DNA from: Chinchilla lanigera
Taxonomy: Eukaryota; Chordata; Mammalia; Rodentia; Chinchillidae
Assembly: GCF_000276665.1 (NCBI RefSeq)
Contig: NW_004955476.1
Location: 9,717,051 to 9,781,050, forward strand
Direction: 5' to 3'
DNA length: 64,000 bases
This document shows, piece after piece, positions 59,001-64,000 of this stretch (position 1 is its first letter; each line of letters starts with the position of its first letter). Below the pieces are notes generated by a model that was not told the origin of the DNA, ran no database searches, and saw nothing but the letters and a program-made list of their open reading frames with translations. Position numbers and translations under genes: made by a program.

Positions 59001-60114
59001 CAAGGTTATTCTTCTTTACGGAGAATACAAAGCAGGATTGGTTGACTGGATTCATTGTTTTCTTTGATGAAAGAAGCAGGTACACTTGGCTTACTTCAGT
59101 GCTCGCTTTTTCAAGACCGAAGTTGATAGGAAGTAAGTGGGAGGCAGGTGGACTCCCCCTTCGCATCTCTGTGAGATGGAAAGGTTAATCAGGGTTAGGG
59201 ATCACAGGAAGGTATCTGACTGTAAGAAGTCCTGAGCCCTCTGACACTTACTTTGTTTCTGTGTAATAAAAAATGCTGATAGTAGTGACAGAGATGCTGT
59301 GATCATAAGTAGTGCAGTAGTTTCTGACACTTAACTTCCCAGAGAGAGTAAAACAGAAGGCTAGAGGGACAAGTTTCTTTCTGTCAAAGCGCACTAGCGT
59401 CGAGCCTTCCCAGGGAGAGGTCAGACTGTACGTGGCCCCCTTTGCCTCCTTCGGATGTCTCGTGCCGCGGGTTTTCCTGGTGGTGTCTCCACCCTTCGTA
59501 AACACCCGGCGGACGGATGCACAAATGCAAACCACGGGGTTCTTGGAGTCACGGGACCCCGCTGGAAAGCAGATGCTCAGCTCCATCTCAGTCGGGGTGC
59601 AGCTCCTGAAAGGACAGGATCTAGGCCCAACGTCATGCACCTTTCAAGTGAGATCACTTTCCTTCACTGTAGGATTTTACCCAAACACACTGGTGAGAAG
59701 AATGTAAATTTTACAGAAGTCTTAAGACAGAAAACTTCAAGTAAATTTTATCAGTTGCTTCTGAGGGCCCGCCCGCAACTCCTTGGTCCATCTCCTGTGC
59801 ATGTAGATTCTTCTGTAGATCAGAATCTGTAGAAATATTGCCCCTACACAAGAAATGTCTCCCATTTCTCCTTTATTGAGCTCCTTTTGTCTTGCAGTTT
59901 CTGTGGAATCAACTGCAGTTTTGAGGGTGTGAACGAAGTAGTTGCTTGTAGGCATTTGAGGCGTTCTTTTGTTCTCTTCGCAGGTGATCGTTCCTTCTCT
60001 CTGAGCTGCCGATGTGGTGGCAGGTACAGCGTTGGTGAGCAGGAGGCGGCAGCCATAGGCCTGGTTCCCTGTGACACGTGCTCGCTGATGGTGGAGCTCC
60101 TTCACGACAGCTGA
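26719..60114 (+). CDS. DNAJC24: DNAJC24 (DPH4), spliced coding region, 4 coding exons
   Basis: The joined exons (26719-26829, 47823-47958, 56863-56931, 59984-60114) total 447 nt, or 148 residues plus TGA; the human protein is about 149. Seen: an N-terminal J domain (about residues 10-82) with the HPD triad at 39-41, then a C-terminal CSL zinc finger with cysteine pairs C114/C116 and C135/C138, the second followed by Ser-Leu. Every junction has AG/GT signals and reading phase is kept throughout. Known of the family: DPH4 is a cytosolic J-protein that stimulates Hsp70 ATPase, binds iron or zinc through the CSL domain, and acts with DPH1, DPH2 and DPH3 in the first step of making diphthamide on a histidine of eEF2. 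The tandem Met-Met start matches the family. All key residues are intact, so the gene looks functional. No other J-protein combines this J domain with a CSL domain. Confidence 0.95.
26995..27195 (+). mobile_element. MIR SINE
   Basis: AGCATGGTGTTTAGGAACAC, GAGAACTTGGGC, a CTTCCTCTGTAAGGTG block and ATGTAAGTGCTCAGAAGCCT follow plus-strand MIR order in DNAJC24 intron 2. Confidence 0.65.
27205..27540 (+). mobile_element. hAT-Charlie-type non-autonomous transposon
   Basis: GTAGCCACTGGCCACATGTG, GATGTGTGCTAACTGTAAAA, TACACATTCGATTTTGAAGA, GGTTACATGTTAAAATGATA and TTATATTTCTATTG match the same MER1-group family as 24015-24295. Confidence 0.65.
27566..27691 (-). mobile_element. ID SINE with 39-nt tail and target-site duplication
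   Basis: GCATTCATCCC at 27555-27565 and 27692-27702 flanks a reverse-complement ID. Its tail appears as a T39 run (27567-27605). The body is near-pristine: GGTACCGGGAACCGAACTC, CTTGCCAGGCAGGCGCTTTT and CTGAGCTAAATCCCCAGCCC. The long homopolymer tail suggests a recent insertion. Confidence 0.92.
28820..29010 (-). mobile_element. MaLR-type LTR fragment
   Basis: A GGAAGAGACCTGGGTCCTAG block and GGCCACGCCTCTTAAAGAGC keep the order of a reverse-complement MaLR LTR. Fragmentary. Confidence 0.4.
29170..29750. promoter_or_regulatory. Intragenic CpG island in intron 2
   Basis: GC-rich with dense CpG, 2.4 kb past coding exon 1 and separate from the promoter island. It contains GCGCGCGCGGGG and GGGGCGGTCCGG. 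Open frames on both strands (minus 29178-29615, plus 29315-29557) have no recognised domain and are probably by-products of the composition. It could be an alternative promoter, a non-coding RNA promoter or an enhancer. Confidence 0.5.
31500..31640 (+). mobile_element. B1-type SINE
   Basis: TCCTAGCACTCAGGAGACTG, AGGAAGGAGGATC, AAGGCCAGCTTGGACTACAT and AAGACCCTGTCTCAAAGAC, followed by an A-rich tail. There is an internal near-duplication around GCCAGCCAGGGCTACAGCC. No ID tail is attached. Confidence 0.85.
31940..32090 (+). mobile_element. MIR SINE fragment
   Basis: TGTGGAACAGTGAAAAGTTA, CTTGGGTTTGAATTCTGCCT and ATCTGTAAGATAGATGTGA follow plus-strand MIR order. Confidence 0.55.
32165..32247 (+). 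mobile_element. ID SINE, diverged
   Basis: GTAGCACAGTGCGGAGCACT and GCATGTGTGAGGCACTGGG, then an A-rich tail. It resembles the squirrel-type ID more than the copies at 27566 and 45230. Confidence 0.65.
33290..33490 (+). mobile_element. Old DNA transposon fragment, probably Tigger group
   Basis: CATCCGTGGTCTAAAAATC, AGAAGATCCCAGAAGTAATT, TTTAAATTGTGTATTGTTCT and GATGACATCCTGCGCGGTGT follow a mammalian MER-type repeat of the Tigger group as I recall it. Confidence 0.45.
35021..35054. repeat. TG dinucleotide microsatellite
   Basis: About 15 near-perfect GT units directly abut the tail end of a minus-strand B1-ID SINE. The microsatellite probably grew from the SINE tail. Confidence 0.95.
35056..35268 (-). 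mobile_element. B1-ID composite SINE
   Basis: Reverse-complement ID part (AGTACTGGGGGCTGCACTC, ACCACTGAGCTACATCCC) followed by reverse-complement B1 (GAGACAGGGTCTCCC, CCTCGGCCTCCTAAGTG, GGGATCACAGGCGTGCA). Full-length composite, moderately diverged. Confidence 0.88.
36065..36245 (-). mobile_element. B1-ID composite SINE
   Basis: A diverged ID part (GGTGGAACTTGGACCC, TACATCCCTAGCCC), then TTGAGACAGGTTCTTGC, GTTGCCCAGGCTGGGC and CTAGGATTACAAGTGTGCAC of a reverse-complement B1. Confidence 0.85.
38230..38425 (+). mobile_element. MIR SINE
   Basis: GGTATAGCACAGTGATTAAG, GAGTCCTGGCCTTGA, TTAGCCTCAGTTTTTATTTG, AGGATAATACC and AAGACTAAGTGAAATAATG follow the MIR consensus closely on the plus strand. 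This is the clearest MIR in the window. Confidence 0.85.
38800..39010 (+). mobile_element. ERVL-type LTR-like fragment, copy 1
   Basis: GACAGTTAAGCTTC, GCCAACTTGATTGG, CAGGGGCTGGTAAAG and ATGTGTGGGTGGGTCA parallel the fragment at 39625-39990. Old and non-coding; subfamily not assigned. Confidence 0.5.
39375..39475 (-). mobile_element. ID-type SINE fragment
   Basis: GGTACTGGGGATTGAACATT, GGGCCTTCATACTGAGCTGC and ATTTTGAGATAAGGTTT read as a diverged reverse-complement B1-ID remnant. Confidence 0.65.
39625..39990 (+). mobile_element. ERVL-type LTR-like fragment, copy 2
   Basis: AACAGTTAAACTGT, GTCAACTTGAATGG, CCTAGGGAATTAGTAAACC and GTGAGTAGGTCAC match the start of copy 1. A CAGCCAGC run occurs near 39849. 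Old and non-coding. Confidence 0.5.
40080..40600 (+). repeat. Ancient interspersed repeat, family not assigned
   Basis: The phrases GACCCCACCACAAGTCACCT, AAGGGTTTTAGGAGCTTTGT and TGCCAGGAAACAGTGG are ones I associate with an old mammalian LTR family. A 121-codon open frame (40227-40592) falls inside it and is not a gene. Confidence 0.4.
42975..43300 (-). mobile_element. MaLR-type LTR fragment
   Basis: CCTGGAGACGGGGAAATTTA, TTTATTGGCTCATGG, TCTGGAAGTCCAAGATCACA and GCATCTGGCAAGTG follow the reverse complement of a MaLR LTR. The 120-codon plus-strand frame at 43080-43442 overlaps it and is not supported. Confidence 0.6.
45230..45323 (+). mobile_element. ID SINE, near-pristine, with perfect target-site duplication
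   Basis: A complete tRNA-derived body: GGGGCTGGGGATTTAGCTCA, A box TAGCTCAGCGG, GCGCCTGCCTGGCAAGTGC, B box GTTCGGTTCCC, then CCGGAGAAAAACC and an A run. The 14-bp perfect duplication AAGAATCAAGCAGA lies at 45216-45229 and 45324-45337. Intact pol III promoter boxes and a perfect duplication indicate a recent insertion. Confidence 0.95.
46025..46205 (+). mobile_element. B1-ID composite SINE
   Basis: CCCAGCTACTTGGGAGGCTG, AGCAAGACCCTGTCTCAGA, then GGGCTAGGAATGTAGCTC and TTCAGTCTCCAGTATC. The composite is moderately diverged. Confidence 0.88.
46230..46585 (-). mobile_element. Old LINE-1 3' fragment
   Basis: GACCATACAGTATGTGTGC, TTGCTTGACAGAATGTTTTA and TAGCATTCCTTTTCATTGAT follow the reverse complement of an old mammalian L1 3' region. 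Confidence 0.5.
46587..46667. repeat. Local duplication, 30-bp units 51 bp apart
   Basis: TGTAAATCCATACTCCCTTT begins at 46587 and at 46638; both units continue to GGCACT with one mismatch. A third partial CCATACTCCCTTTG lies at 46626. Confidence 0.85.
47823..47958 (+). CDS. DNAJC24: DNAJC24 exon 3
   Basis: The acceptor TTTGCAG ends at 47822. The exon is 136 nt, 45 codons plus one base, and opens with Tyr-His-Pro-Asp-Lys. The HPD triad, essential for stimulating Hsp70 ATPase, is at 47826-47834. It continues through J-domain helices III and IV, including QAWKVLGN and EYDLQR. The linker after HPDKQST is one residue shorter than I recall for the human protein and is richer in Glu and Arg. The donor GTAGGT begins at 47959. 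The surrounding sequence is GC-rich. Confidence 0.95.
49566..49675 (-). mobile_element. B1-type SINE fragment
   Basis: TTTTGAGACAGGGTCTCACT, TGTTGCCCAGGCTGGCCTCC and GTAGCTGGGATTGCAGGCAT are a reverse-complement B1 head without an ID tail. Confidence 0.85.
52060..52900. other. GC- and CpG-rich stretch in intron 3
   Basis: Contains GCCGCAGCCGGCCGGCCGCG (52220 region) and many CpGs. Frames on both strands reach 128-148 codons but overlap each other and lack domains. It could be a regulatory island or a decayed GC-rich repeat. Confidence 0.35.
56863..56931 (+). CDS. DNAJC24: DNAJC24 exon 4
   Basis: A 69-nt exon behind the acceptor TTCTGTTTTACAG. With the base carried from exon 3 it encodes EDELRSMGPVHAQVYLEEMS and then WNE, and passes one G on. 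The VYLEEMSWNE block is the conserved linker leading into the CSL domain. The donor at 56932 is GTTGGA: T at +3 is unusual, although G at +5 is kept, so this is the weakest splice site of the gene. Confidence 0.93.
56932..59983 (+). other. DNAJC24: DNAJC24 intron 4
   Basis: Intron of 3,052 bp from GTTGGA to CTTCGCAG. No repeat was classified with confidence. A short GC-rich patch at about 58.54-58.64 kb contains a perfect NRF1-type palindrome. Open frames here are short and unrecognised. Confidence 0.85.
58588..58599. promoter_or_regulatory. Perfect NRF1-type palindrome in intron 4
   Basis: TGCGCATGCGCA, the full palindromic NRF1 consensus, in a short GC-rich patch 1.4 kb before the last coding exon. 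Its function is unknown. Confidence 0.4.
59984..60114 (+). CDS. DNAJC24: DNAJC24 exon 5, coding part of the last exon
   Basis: The acceptor is TTCTCTTCGCAG. The exon supplies Gly106 (completed across the junction) to Ser148 and the stop TGA at 60112-60114. It holds the whole metal site: CRC (C114, C116) and CDTC (C135, C138), followed by the Ser-Leu that gives the CSL family its name. The protein ends ELLHDS, against ELLHYN in human as I recall it. The four ligand cysteines and the glycine pair after CRC are kept. Confidence 0.95.
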
Positions 60115-61075
60115 GCTGTGCGGTGGCTGAGGTTGCCCCGTGCCCGCCCAGCCCCACCAGAAGCCGAGCGGGCTTCCAGAGAAGGGTTGCTGTCAGCCCA
60201 CCAGGAGCCACCGGGGAGTAACAGAAAATGAACTTCTTCATTTAGGTGCACTTAGAATTCATGTTTACAGACTGCCAAAGAAAAGACTTCAACTTTTGTT
60301 TACTCCTTGGAAAATAAGAATTTTCTTATTTGAAATGAGCTTTTCTCCTGTTCTTTCGGCTACAGTGCTGTGGATTCCTTCACAGAGACTTGGGTTCTGA
60401 TCTGAGACCTTCCAGCTGCTGCGGGCACAGGCCGGAGCGCCTCTCCGCCGGTCGGAAGCCCGGAGGAGCACGCAGAATGGCCCTCCGGGGAGGAGGGCTG
60501 GTGGGGCAGTGGGACAGTGCCTGGGGTGGGTAGGGAAGGGGAGGCAGTAGCTGGAGAAGCGCACTGTGGCCCCACAGCTGTGATCACTGCCATCTTCAAG
60601 TGCAGTGCAGGGAACGGAAGCTCAAAGAGAGCTTGATACAGCTGCTTCCCTTTCCTTATTGCAGCATCTTGAGATCAGACCCTCCCTGCCTTGTTAGTGA
60701 GTCACTGCTGGGATCATGGAATGGAGTTTAACCGGCTAGTGTCGTGGACTAGAGCATACTACATAGTGTTCCCTTACTTCTGTGTACAGTGCTGTCTTGC
60801 TTGTTGAATGGCTCCAAAGCTCAGACTGTCCACCATTTGAACAGCAAAATTTGCAAAAAATTGTGCATGGTGTTCATAACTTTGCTTGATAGTTGAGTTG
60901 AAAATTCAGCTTGAAAAAACTTGTGCAGGCCAAGTGAGGTATATGTTGCATCTCACCTTGCGTGGACCCAAAGGGGCAGAGCTTCAGTCTATAAACTCCA
61001 GTTTGGCCCAGACAACATACAGAGTTTTGTTAGTGGGCTAAAACACTCATCACTGCTGTTTTGAGGGGCTTTATT
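60115..61075 (+). other. DNAJC24: Probable DNAJC24 3' UTR and flank
   Basis: About 1 kb after the stop codon. I found no canonical AATAAA or ATTAAA hexamer here, so the 3' end is unresolved and may lie further on. One AATAAA occurs at 63195-63200, inside the piggyBac fossil. In other mammals the 3' end overlaps that of IMMP1L on the opposite strand, but no IMMP1L exon was recognised in this window. Confidence 0.5.
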
Positions 61076-61079
61076 TGCA

Positions 61080-61832
61080 TAAAATAACATAACCATGGTC
61101 CCAAAGAAAGTAATTGCAGTAAAGCTAAGAAGAAAACTGGAAAACACGATAGAGTTAAAGAAAACATTGTGAAATTTGAATCAGGTCGCTGCTTGTCTGA
61201 CGTGCCGGCTGAATACAACATGGCTAAGTCGACATTATCAACACTTCTGAAAAAAATGTGATTGAAGAGGCTAATGTAGTGAAAGGTGTGAAATCGTTAA
61301 CCACGTAACAACCCAGATTGGGCAAGAGGTTGGGAAGTTACTGTTAGTTGGGTAGATGAGAAACAACTGGGTGGCAGTAGTGTATACGAGACAGTGATAC
61401 TCCAGAAGGCCAGACGCCTCCACAGTGATTAGCTGAAAACGCTCCTGGAGCAAGTGCTGAGCGACCTGAAGTGTTCAAAGCCAGCCATGGCTGGTCTGAA
61501 ATATTCAAAAAGAGAACAGGCACACGCTGTATAGTGAGGCATGGGGAAGGGATGAATGCAAAGAAAGACAAAGCCAGTAAATTTGCAGCTCGATTTGCTG
61601 AATACATGGAGGCTGAGGGTTTTGTTCCCCAGCAAGTGTTCAACTGTGACAAAGCCAGACTTTGGGGGAAGGATATGCCCCATAGCACCTTCATTACTAA
61701 AGAGGAAAAGGCATTTTGAGGCCATAAGCCTATGAAAGGTGGACCTGCTCTAGTACTGTGTGGGAATGATAGTGGAGATTTTAAAGTGAAGCCTATGTTA
61801 GTGCACCATTCTGAAAACCCCTGTGTTTACTA
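61080..61832 (+). pseudogene. Tigger (pogo-type) transposase fossil
   Basis: A start-like ATG at about 61098 opens a basic lead of the CENP-B/pogo helix-turn-helix type, soon broken by stops and frame changes. From 61471 an 82-codon frame resembles Tigger transposase: FKASHGWSEIFKKRTGTR, IVRHGEGMNAKKDKASKFAA, VFNCDKARLWGKDMP and FITKEEKAF. A single TGA at 61717-61719 interrupts it; the frame then continues through PMKGGPALVLCGNDSGDFK to about 61832. The first catalytic Asp (61648-61650) is kept. The later part of the DDE domain is missing. It was a cut-and-paste DNA transposon that is now dead. Confidence 0.88.
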
Positions 61833-62310
61833 GGTTACGACAGCTCATCCCATACTTTGCTACTGAAAATTTATACTTTAGCATAACAGTAGCTGGCTAT
61901 GTGACTCAGCAGCTCCTGAGGGATATAGGAAGCAATTTTGTGTTTACTGACTTGGTATGACTAACAGCAAGGTGTGTGCAGAAGTAGCAAAGTAGGATTT
62001 TTATCCACATAATGTTCTAACAAGGTTTTGCATGTTTATCTGAGCATCATGGGGTAAAATACACCCACACCACTCTTCTGCTGTGTAAATGGAATGTGGG
62101 TGTGCTCACAGTAGCTTTGCCTGGAAAAGCAAAAACCCGTCTGCATTTACCCACTTGGCAGATGAATGGCAAAGCATGTACAGGAGAGCCAAAGCAGCAA
62201 CAGGCGAGTTTTTCCATGAAATGCTCATTGCTAAATTTCTGTGCATTTAGGATTTGTTTTAAAGAAGGTTTTCTTTTGATTTTTCTCATATAAGTAGCTC
62301 AGTTCAGTAC
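61833..62310. other. Junction between Tigger and piggyBac fossils
   Basis: No Tigger homology is recognisable past about 61832, and the piggyBac-like frame starts near 62311. The stretch could be piggyBac 5' non-coding sequence or Tigger remnant. No TTAA-flanked terminus could be fixed. Confidence 0.35.
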
Positions 62311-63986
62311 AATGGCACATGAAAAACCAGATGTGCAAGTTTTGAGACGTTCAAAATGAATCATCAGATTACTCATGCATGAATGATGATAATGACTCTG
62401 ATGTTCGTCATATGAGCCAAAGTTCTCGTGATAGTGAAGTGGAGCAAGAATCTATGGATACAGGGCTGGGAGTATAGCTCAGTGGAATTGCGCCTGCCTG
62501 GCAAGCTTGAGGTCCTGTTAGATTCCTAGTACCAAAAAAAAAAAACAAAAACCTGTGGATACAGACACAGGGAATGCAGACCTTGACTCAGATGATGAAA
62601 AAACTGTGAGTACATATTTGACTAGTAGAAATGGTCACACGACCAAATGGAATAACCCAGTGTTAGAACTAGGTCCGAAAATACAGTGAGGATCTTCGCA
62701 GGGGTGAAACCCATTGGACAGACTGCCAACACTGCCATTTAGTGTTGCAAATTATAACCGATGAAATGATACAAGATGTTATGAAATACACAAATGCTGA
62801 AATACAAGTAAAACACCCTGTATGCACCAATGTATTTATGATGACACCTCACTAGCTGAACTGAAAGCATTCACAGGTCTGTAAAAGACTTGTGGAAAAG
62901 CAGTGGGTTGTCTGAGGTTTGTAGAGTAACAGTGACACTGAGATTTAGTTTCCTTCAAAATTGCCTGAGTTTTGATGACAAAACCACCTGCTAAGAAAGA
63001 AAAAACTGATAACCTGGCTGCTATCTGCTTATGGTTTGAGAGAGGTGGATCGTTGCCAAGCATATATACCATCTGAATACATGACTGTCGAATATATGGC
63101 ATAAAAATGTATGCCTATGTAGATGCAGACTTACTATGCTTTCAATTTAGACATTTATCCTGAAACTCAGCAACTAGGTCCTTGTTCATATAGTAATAAA
63201 CCAAATGATGTTCTGAACAGACTTGTGGCTCCCATCTTCCAAACTAATCGGGATGTGACATTCAACAATTGGTTTCCTGGTTTCCAATTGATGTTAACAG
63301 CACAAGCAGAACAGCACATGAACTGTACCCAGGAACAAAGCAGAAATTCCAAATGTTGCAATTTCAAAACAGAATTGTATAGTACGATCTTCGGATTTCA
63401 GAAATATGTAAAATTGGCTTCCTATATGGCAAAGACAAAAACTGGTAACTGCCGATGTCAACATTGCACCAGGATGGAAATACTGATAGGGAAACCTCAA
63501 CAAAATGGAAATCTAAATGGTAACTTTCTACAACAAAACCGAAGGCAGAGGTGTTGGTAAGGAGTCACGCAGCAATTATGATGTCACTCAAAACACACAG
63601 CACTGGCCAATGATTGTGTTTTACTTGGTCCTAAATGTGTGGCATAAATAGTTTGGTAGTTTGTAAAGAAAATAACAAGTGCAAGATATCACCGAGAAAT
63701 TGTTTTAGAAGATTGGGACTGGAGCTCATGAAAGATTATTTACAGCAGAGGAAAAAAAGAATGTTTCTGTCCAGGGAACTACGCAAAAAAACTGTGGCGC
63801 GCACTGGTGAGCCAACAGATGAAGAGGCAAGCGCAGCATCACAGAGACCTAGTACAACAGGAAAACCAAAACGATGTCAGTGGTGCCCCACAGGGAGGAC
63901 AGGAAAACACAGTGTGCTATCAGTGCGACACTTGTATATGGAACACGGTTCTCACATGTGAAGACAGCCTTGGATGTGACAGTTGA
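62311..63986 (+). pseudogene. piggyBac-type transposase fossil
   Basis: Seen in order: ATG (62311) and an acidic Asp/Ser/Glu-rich N-terminal part, an ID SINE insertion, a stop-ridden middle, a catalytic-core segment (63096-63300) with YVDA, SNKPNDVLNRLVAPI and a degenerate DNWF motif, then LGLELMKDYLQQRKKRMFLS and a C-terminal Cys-rich segment ending at TGA 63984-63986. This order is typical of piggyBac transposases. The first catalytic Asp survives (63122-63124) but is followed at once by a frame change. The second is replaced by Asn (63264-63266). The C-terminal cysteines are read across at least one further frame change. The element is dead; its 3' end lies past the window. Confidence 0.88.
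62464..62550 (+). mobile_element. ID SINE inserted in the piggyBac fossil
   Basis: GGGCTGGGAGTATAGCTCAG, TTGCGCCTGCCTGGCAAGC and TTAGATTCCTAGTACC, then an A-rich tail. TGGATACAG at 62455-62463 and 62556-62564 is the target-site duplication. The insertion post-dates the transposon. Confidence 0.9.
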
Positions 63987-64000
63987 AGCAAAGATTATTT

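Noticed and set aside
60115..64000. IMMP1L last exon on the minus strand
   Set aside because: Expected tail-to-tail with DNAJC24, but no signal-peptidase-like C-terminal sequence was found; it probably lies past the window.
1..64000. CRISPR array or bacterial-type gene cluster
   Set aside because: All repeats found are eukaryotic transposons, microsatellites or minisatellites, and the sequence is plainly a mammalian chromosome.

Overview
The window is mammalian nuclear DNA, and the repeats indicate a rodent. It has spliced exons with long introns, CpG islands, MIR and MaLR-type repeats, LINE-1 copies, and many tRNA-derived ID SINEs and B1-ID composite SINEs. The composites (a B1 head followed by an ID tail) fit the squirrel, dormouse or beaver side of rodents rather than mouse or rat. 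A castorimorph such as beaver is my best guess, at low confidence. Two runs of N (13937-14231 and 26006-26110) show it is a draft assembly.

The one protein-coding gene I can support is DNAJC24 (DPH4), on the + strand. It is a J-domain and CSL zinc-finger co-chaperone of diphthamide synthesis on elongation factor 2. A non-coding first exon ends at 25971 in a CpG island. Four coding exons follow: 26719-26829, 47823-47958, 56863-56931 and 59984-60114. They join in frame to 148 residues. Introns 2 and 3 are about 21.0 and 8.9 kb and are filled with SINEs, old DNA transposons and LTR fragments.

Positions 1-25200 hold no coding exon I can recognise. In other mammals DCDC1 lies head-to-head with DNAJC24, so this side is probably the 5' part of a minus-strand DCDC1 gene. 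The shared promoter carries a perfect RFX X-box, an ETS palindrome and a CRE-like site. The region also contains two LINE-1 copies with clear target-site duplications (12333-14316 minus, 19566-21208 plus), LTR fragments, SINEs, and an unusual tandem-monomer block at 18492-19080.

Downstream of the DNAJC24 stop are two decayed cut-and-paste transposase genes. A Tigger (pogo-type) fossil lies at about 61080-61832. A piggyBac-type fossil runs from about 62311 to 63986 and is interrupted by an ID SINE. I saw no IMMP1L exon, the expected tail-to-tail neighbour. There is no sign of a novel multi-gene system. The observations most worth checking are the piggyBac fossil, the bidirectional promoter motifs, the intragenic CpG islands and the tandem-repeat architectures.
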